A stretch of 64,000 bases of DNA from Apium graveolens (lineage: Eukaryota > Streptophyta > Magnoliopsida > Apiales > Apiaceae), in NCBI RefSeq assembly GCF_009905375.1, contig NC_133655.1:165624967-165688966 (forward strand), given 5' to 3'. The notes under the pieces were generated by a model, which saw only the letters and a list, made by a program, of their open reading frames with translations, was not told the DNA's origin and ran no database searches. Numbering within the stretch: position 1 is the first letter of the stretch; each line of letters starts with the position of its first letter. Below are positions 60,802-64,000 of the stretch, piece after piece. The translations under genes were made by a program, and so were the position numbers.

Positions 60802-61750
60802 TTTGATTCCTTAAGATATAACATTTACAACCAAAGACATGAAGAAAGTTTAATGTTGGCTTCCTGTTCTTGAACAATTGGTAGGGTGTCATGCATTTTG
60901 CTTGATTAACCAAAGAAATATCCTGAGTGTAGCATACAGTATTTACATCTTCTGCCCATAAATATGTTGGTAATTTTGATTCTTCTAGAATTGTTCTTGC
61001 ATCTTCATTATGAGATCCATTTTTCCTTTCCACCACTCTATTTTGTTGTGGGGTTCTTGCTGCTAAAAACTCATGCATGATCCCATTCTCTTCACAAAAT
61101 AGTCTAATCATAGAATTCTTGAACTCAGTTCCATTGTTAATCTTGATTCTTCTTACTTTGAAATCAGGATGGTTGTTGACTTGTCTTATGTGATTGATGA
61201 TGATTTCACTAGCTACATCTTTAGACTTTAAAAAATATGTCGAAGAGAACTTTGAGAAATCATCCACAATTACTAGACAATATTTTTTCTTTAAGATAGA
61301 CAATACATTGACTGGTCTAAATAAGTCCATTTGTAGTAGTTGTAGAGGTTCTTCAATTGTTGAATTAAGCTTCTTTCTCAATGATGCCTTGATCTGTTTT
61401 CCTTTTTGAGAGGCATCACACAAACCATCCTTGGAAAATTCCACTTGTGGAATTCCTCTTACCAAATCTTTCCTAACTAGCTCATTCATAGTCTTGAAGT
61501 TAAGGTGGGACAACTTCTTGTGCCACAACCAACTTTTATCTTGACTTACCTTGCTAAATAGACAAGTCACAGATTCTGCATTACATGAGTTGAAGTCAGC
61601 TAGATACACGTTTTCTTTTCTTACTCCAATAAGAACCACTTTCTTCCTTTTCTTTTTGGTCACAACACATGCTTCAAAATTAAATGTTATTGAGTTGCCC
61701 TTATCACAAAGCTGGATGATACTAAATAAATTGTGTTTGAGTCCATCCAC
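60671..61750 (-). pseudogene. pol: Element D integrase, catalytic Asp lost
   Basis: 359 codons. GAG-pre-integrase domain (LWHKKLSHLNF), zinc region reading DASQKGK where C has DACQKGK (one Cys lost), first Asp in LLQMDLF, then INNGTEF where C has SDNGTEF, so the second catalytic Asp is Asn. The Glu context VVERKNG is kept. The C-terminal FVGYAVEK follows before a frameshift. Upstream, at about 61751-61960, is the protease with its DSGC motif near 61905. Confidence 0.85.
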
Positions 61751-61970
61751 TAGAGCAAGTTCCTGAATAATGACATTATCTTTTTAAATCAAGCCATATC
61801 CCACAATATAACCCTTGCTTTCATCTCCAAAAGTAATACTTGTGCCAGCTCTTTCCTTGAACTCAGTGAACAGGGTAGAATATCCAGTCATGTGCCTTGA
61901 GCACCCACTATCTAAATACCAAAGATTCTTTCTATTTCCCTGCACACAACAAAATCAAATCAAGTTGATT
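61751..61970 (-). pseudogene. pol: Element D protease
   Basis: The minus strand encodes WYLDSGCSRHMTG near 61880-61920, the aspartic protease motif of copia elements, followed by a FGDESKGYI-type stretch and a stop near 61783. It lies between gag and integrase as expected for Ty1/copia. Confidence 0.75.
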
Positions 61971-64000
61971 TTGGTACCCAAGTTTCCTTGGTTCTTATTT
62001 TGTTAGCCTTTTTCTTAGGTTTCTTAGGTTTATCCTCATTTGACTTGCGCATTTAAAGTTCATCCATAGTCAATTGAGTAGAACCCTTAAAACCATTCAT
62101 CATTGCAGAATAATCATGCACAGGCTCATTAACATGGAAAGGCATATTTTATGAAAACATGGTATTCCAGTATGGCATGCTAAATGAAATTTGTGGCATA
62201 CTAAATGCACCATAGTAAGACTTTTGTGCATATGGCATATTAGCGAACTGTGCATTCAAATTATATGCAGGCATAACATTTATAGGCATTGTAGGCATAC
62301 TGGGAAATGAAGGAGGTGCAAACATGGAAGCAGGCATAACAAGTTTGCAATTAACAGACAAATGATTAACACTACCACACTTAACACATATTTTTCTTGG
62401 TGCATATTTATCAGGTGTGTAGTTGTTATGTTTGTTGATTCCTACTTTCCCATTTCTATTATTTTCCTTTTAGACTCTGCTCTCACTTCAATTTTCTCCA
62501 ATATGTCATTTAATTGCTTAATAGACAGATGCCCTATATTGACTCTCTTGTTTTGTTTCACTTGACTTGTTTCTCCTAGAACAAAGTTCTCAGAAACTGT
62601 TCCATATTTTTCATTTAATTTAGCTAGCTTAGCTTTGCTAACTGGTTTACTTTCACTCAACGGATGTGGCTCATTGTCTTTCAACGGATAATCCTTTTGA
62701 TTATTCGACGGATAATGTTCATCATCCGTGAAATCCACATCCGTTGAAAGTCCTTCAACCAGATTGGAATCAAGCTTCTCCTTGTACTTTTTCCAGCCTG
62801 CATCACAGAAAGATTCTATACCTTGAACTTTAGTAATTTTAGCATGAACATCTCTAGATGATTTCCGTGCCTTAATTACTTCTTGTTCTCGTTGAAGCTG
62901 CTTTCTTAAAATATCCTCTTTCTTTAGGGATTCAGTTAATTCATCTTTGGCAATCTTGCATTCTATTTTCAGTTTTTCAAACTCAACAAATTGAGTTTCT
63001 AACACAGGATTTCTTTCACTTAAAAACAGATTGTTCTTTTCAAGTTTAGTGTTTTCTCTATTAAGAAACTTGAGTATAACATGCAGATAATGTAATTCAG
63101 TAGACATGTCATTTATGACATCATTACACTCATCTTTAGATAAATGTGATAGATTAATGGTGATTACCTAATTACTTGATGAACTGACCTCTGTTTCATC
63201 TGATTTGGCCATAAGTGCTAGATTGACATAGCTTGTATTTTTATCATCTTCTAATCCATCTGTAGCCCAGTCATTTTCCTGTGTGATGAAAGCCCTTTCC
63301 TTTTGTTTGAGTAGCTCAAAATATTTATGTTTCTAAACAACATCCTCAAACTTTTTTTACAAGAATCAGACTTTTTGCATTAACTAGAACAATGACCAGC
63401 CAAGCCACACTTGAAATATTTGAATTTATACTTATCAACCATGCTTCTGTTGGACTTGGCTGCTCGAAAATTCTTCTTGAATTTGAGTTGGCAAACCTCC
63501 TGGACAGAAATGCAAGATGCTCATCTATGTCATCCATATCATCTTGACTAAGCTGGTCTTCATGTTCAGCTACTAGCCCTTTTTCTCTTGCCTTCACAAA
63601 CTCTAGGGTTTGATGCAGATTTAACAGCTTCAACCTTTATCTCCTTCTCCTTTTCTTGCTTAGGAACTAATGCAATGGACCCTCCCTTCTTTCTTTCTTT
63701 CTTTCTCTAGTTTCTCATCTTGCTCTATTTCAAGCTCACAGGTCTTTAAAATTCCATACAGTCTATCCAAGGTGAATTCCTTGCAGCCTTGAGAGTTTCT
63801 TATTGAGACTGTCATGGGTTTCCAACCCTTTGGTAGAGATCTAATAAATTTGAGGTTTGAGTCCTTTATTTGATAGAATCTTCCATGCAAAATTTAGAGC
63901 ATTTAGTAGCTTTTGAAATATACTGAATATGTCAGTGAGTGACTCACTTTCTTCACTATAAAAATGCTCATATTACTGAATCAAGAGTTGTATTTTGTTT
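61971..64000 (-). pseudogene. gag: Element D gag, broken and cut by the window edge
   Basis: Pieces from the right edge: 63660-63890 (LPKGWKPMTVSIRNS, the copia Gag core), 63346-63633, 62442-63107 (221 codons; Lys/Glu coiled coil, then a region with motifs at 62657, 62681, 62705 and 62739), a zinc knuckle CxxCx4Hx4C near 62350-62390 (CVKCGSVNHLSVNC, His kept, unlike C), and a Met/Pro-rich tail 62149-62361 with repeated NMPYA/FSMPQ groups. A CTTT microsatellite lies near 63690-63712. Stops and frameshifts between the pieces make it non-functional. Confidence 0.78.

Larger units (their letters stand above)
48477..64000 (-). mobile_element. Element D: Ty1/copia Sirevirus, runs off the right edge
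   Basis: Minus-strand order from the right edge: gag (partial), protease, integrase, linker, RT, RNase H (split by a solo LTR), spacer, accessory gene, polypurine tract (49510-49520), 3' LTR 48477-49509. It interrupts the accessory gene of C at LNLVHT. Same family as C but better preserved: the protease DSGC and RT YVDD are present. It still carries nonsense codons and an Asp to Asn change in integrase, so it is inactive. The 5' LTR lies beyond the window. Confidence 0.9.

Overview
The window is plant nuclear DNA made entirely of nested LTR retrotransposons. I found no host gene, tRNA or rRNA. Ty3/gypsy chromoviruses of the Tekay/Del type, Ty1/copia elements of the Sirevirus (SIRE/Maximus) type, initiator-Met-tRNA primer sites and low GC all fit heterochromatin of a flowering plant, probably a eudicot. 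The species cannot be told from the sequence.

Layout. (1) 5-9921, minus: decayed Tekay-type element 'A' with a 3434-bp right LTR and a left LTR cut short by a deletion; its target duplication GCAAT is at 9922-9926, with the matching CAAT at bases 1-4. (2) 9922-10854 and 37921-41161, minus: 5' leader and split 5' LTR of an older Tekay element, 'B-old', whose body lies left of the window. (3) 10855-37920: young Tekay element 'M' (minus), inserted into the B-old LTR with target duplication GTACT. (4) 20284-33812: a second young Tekay element, 'F' (plus), inserted into the leader of M. M and F each carry an uninterrupted 1537-residue gag-pol frame and a small extra frame (ORF0) between primer site and gag. 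(5) 41162-48476, plus: old Sirevirus 'C', joined mid-gag to the B-old LTR and degraded throughout. (6) 48477 to the right edge, minus: a second Sirevirus, 'D', inserted into the accessory gene of C. (7) 54983-58849: a solo B-family LTR inside the RNase H region of D (target duplication GCACT).

Order of events, from what interrupts what: C first; B-old into C gag; D into C accessory gene; A into the B-old leader; M into the B-old LTR; F into M; then a short inversion between the facing LTRs of F and M. The inversion shows in three ways: a primer site in the wrong orientation, a target duplication (TACAC) whose second copy reads GTGTA, and exchanged diagnostic bases at the ends of two LTRs.

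How the genes work together. In each element gag forms the particle, protease matures it, reverse transcriptase/RNase H copies RNA primed at the tRNA site, and integrase inserts the copy. In M and F a C-terminal chromodomain probably directs insertion to heterochromatin. The Sireviruses add a very long accessory gene after pol, with its own conserved TATA-like box. A 9-nt motif (TCAACGGAT / ATCCGTTGA) recurs about twenty times in C and D, in gag, pol, spacer, accessory gene and LTR, and is the least explained signal here.
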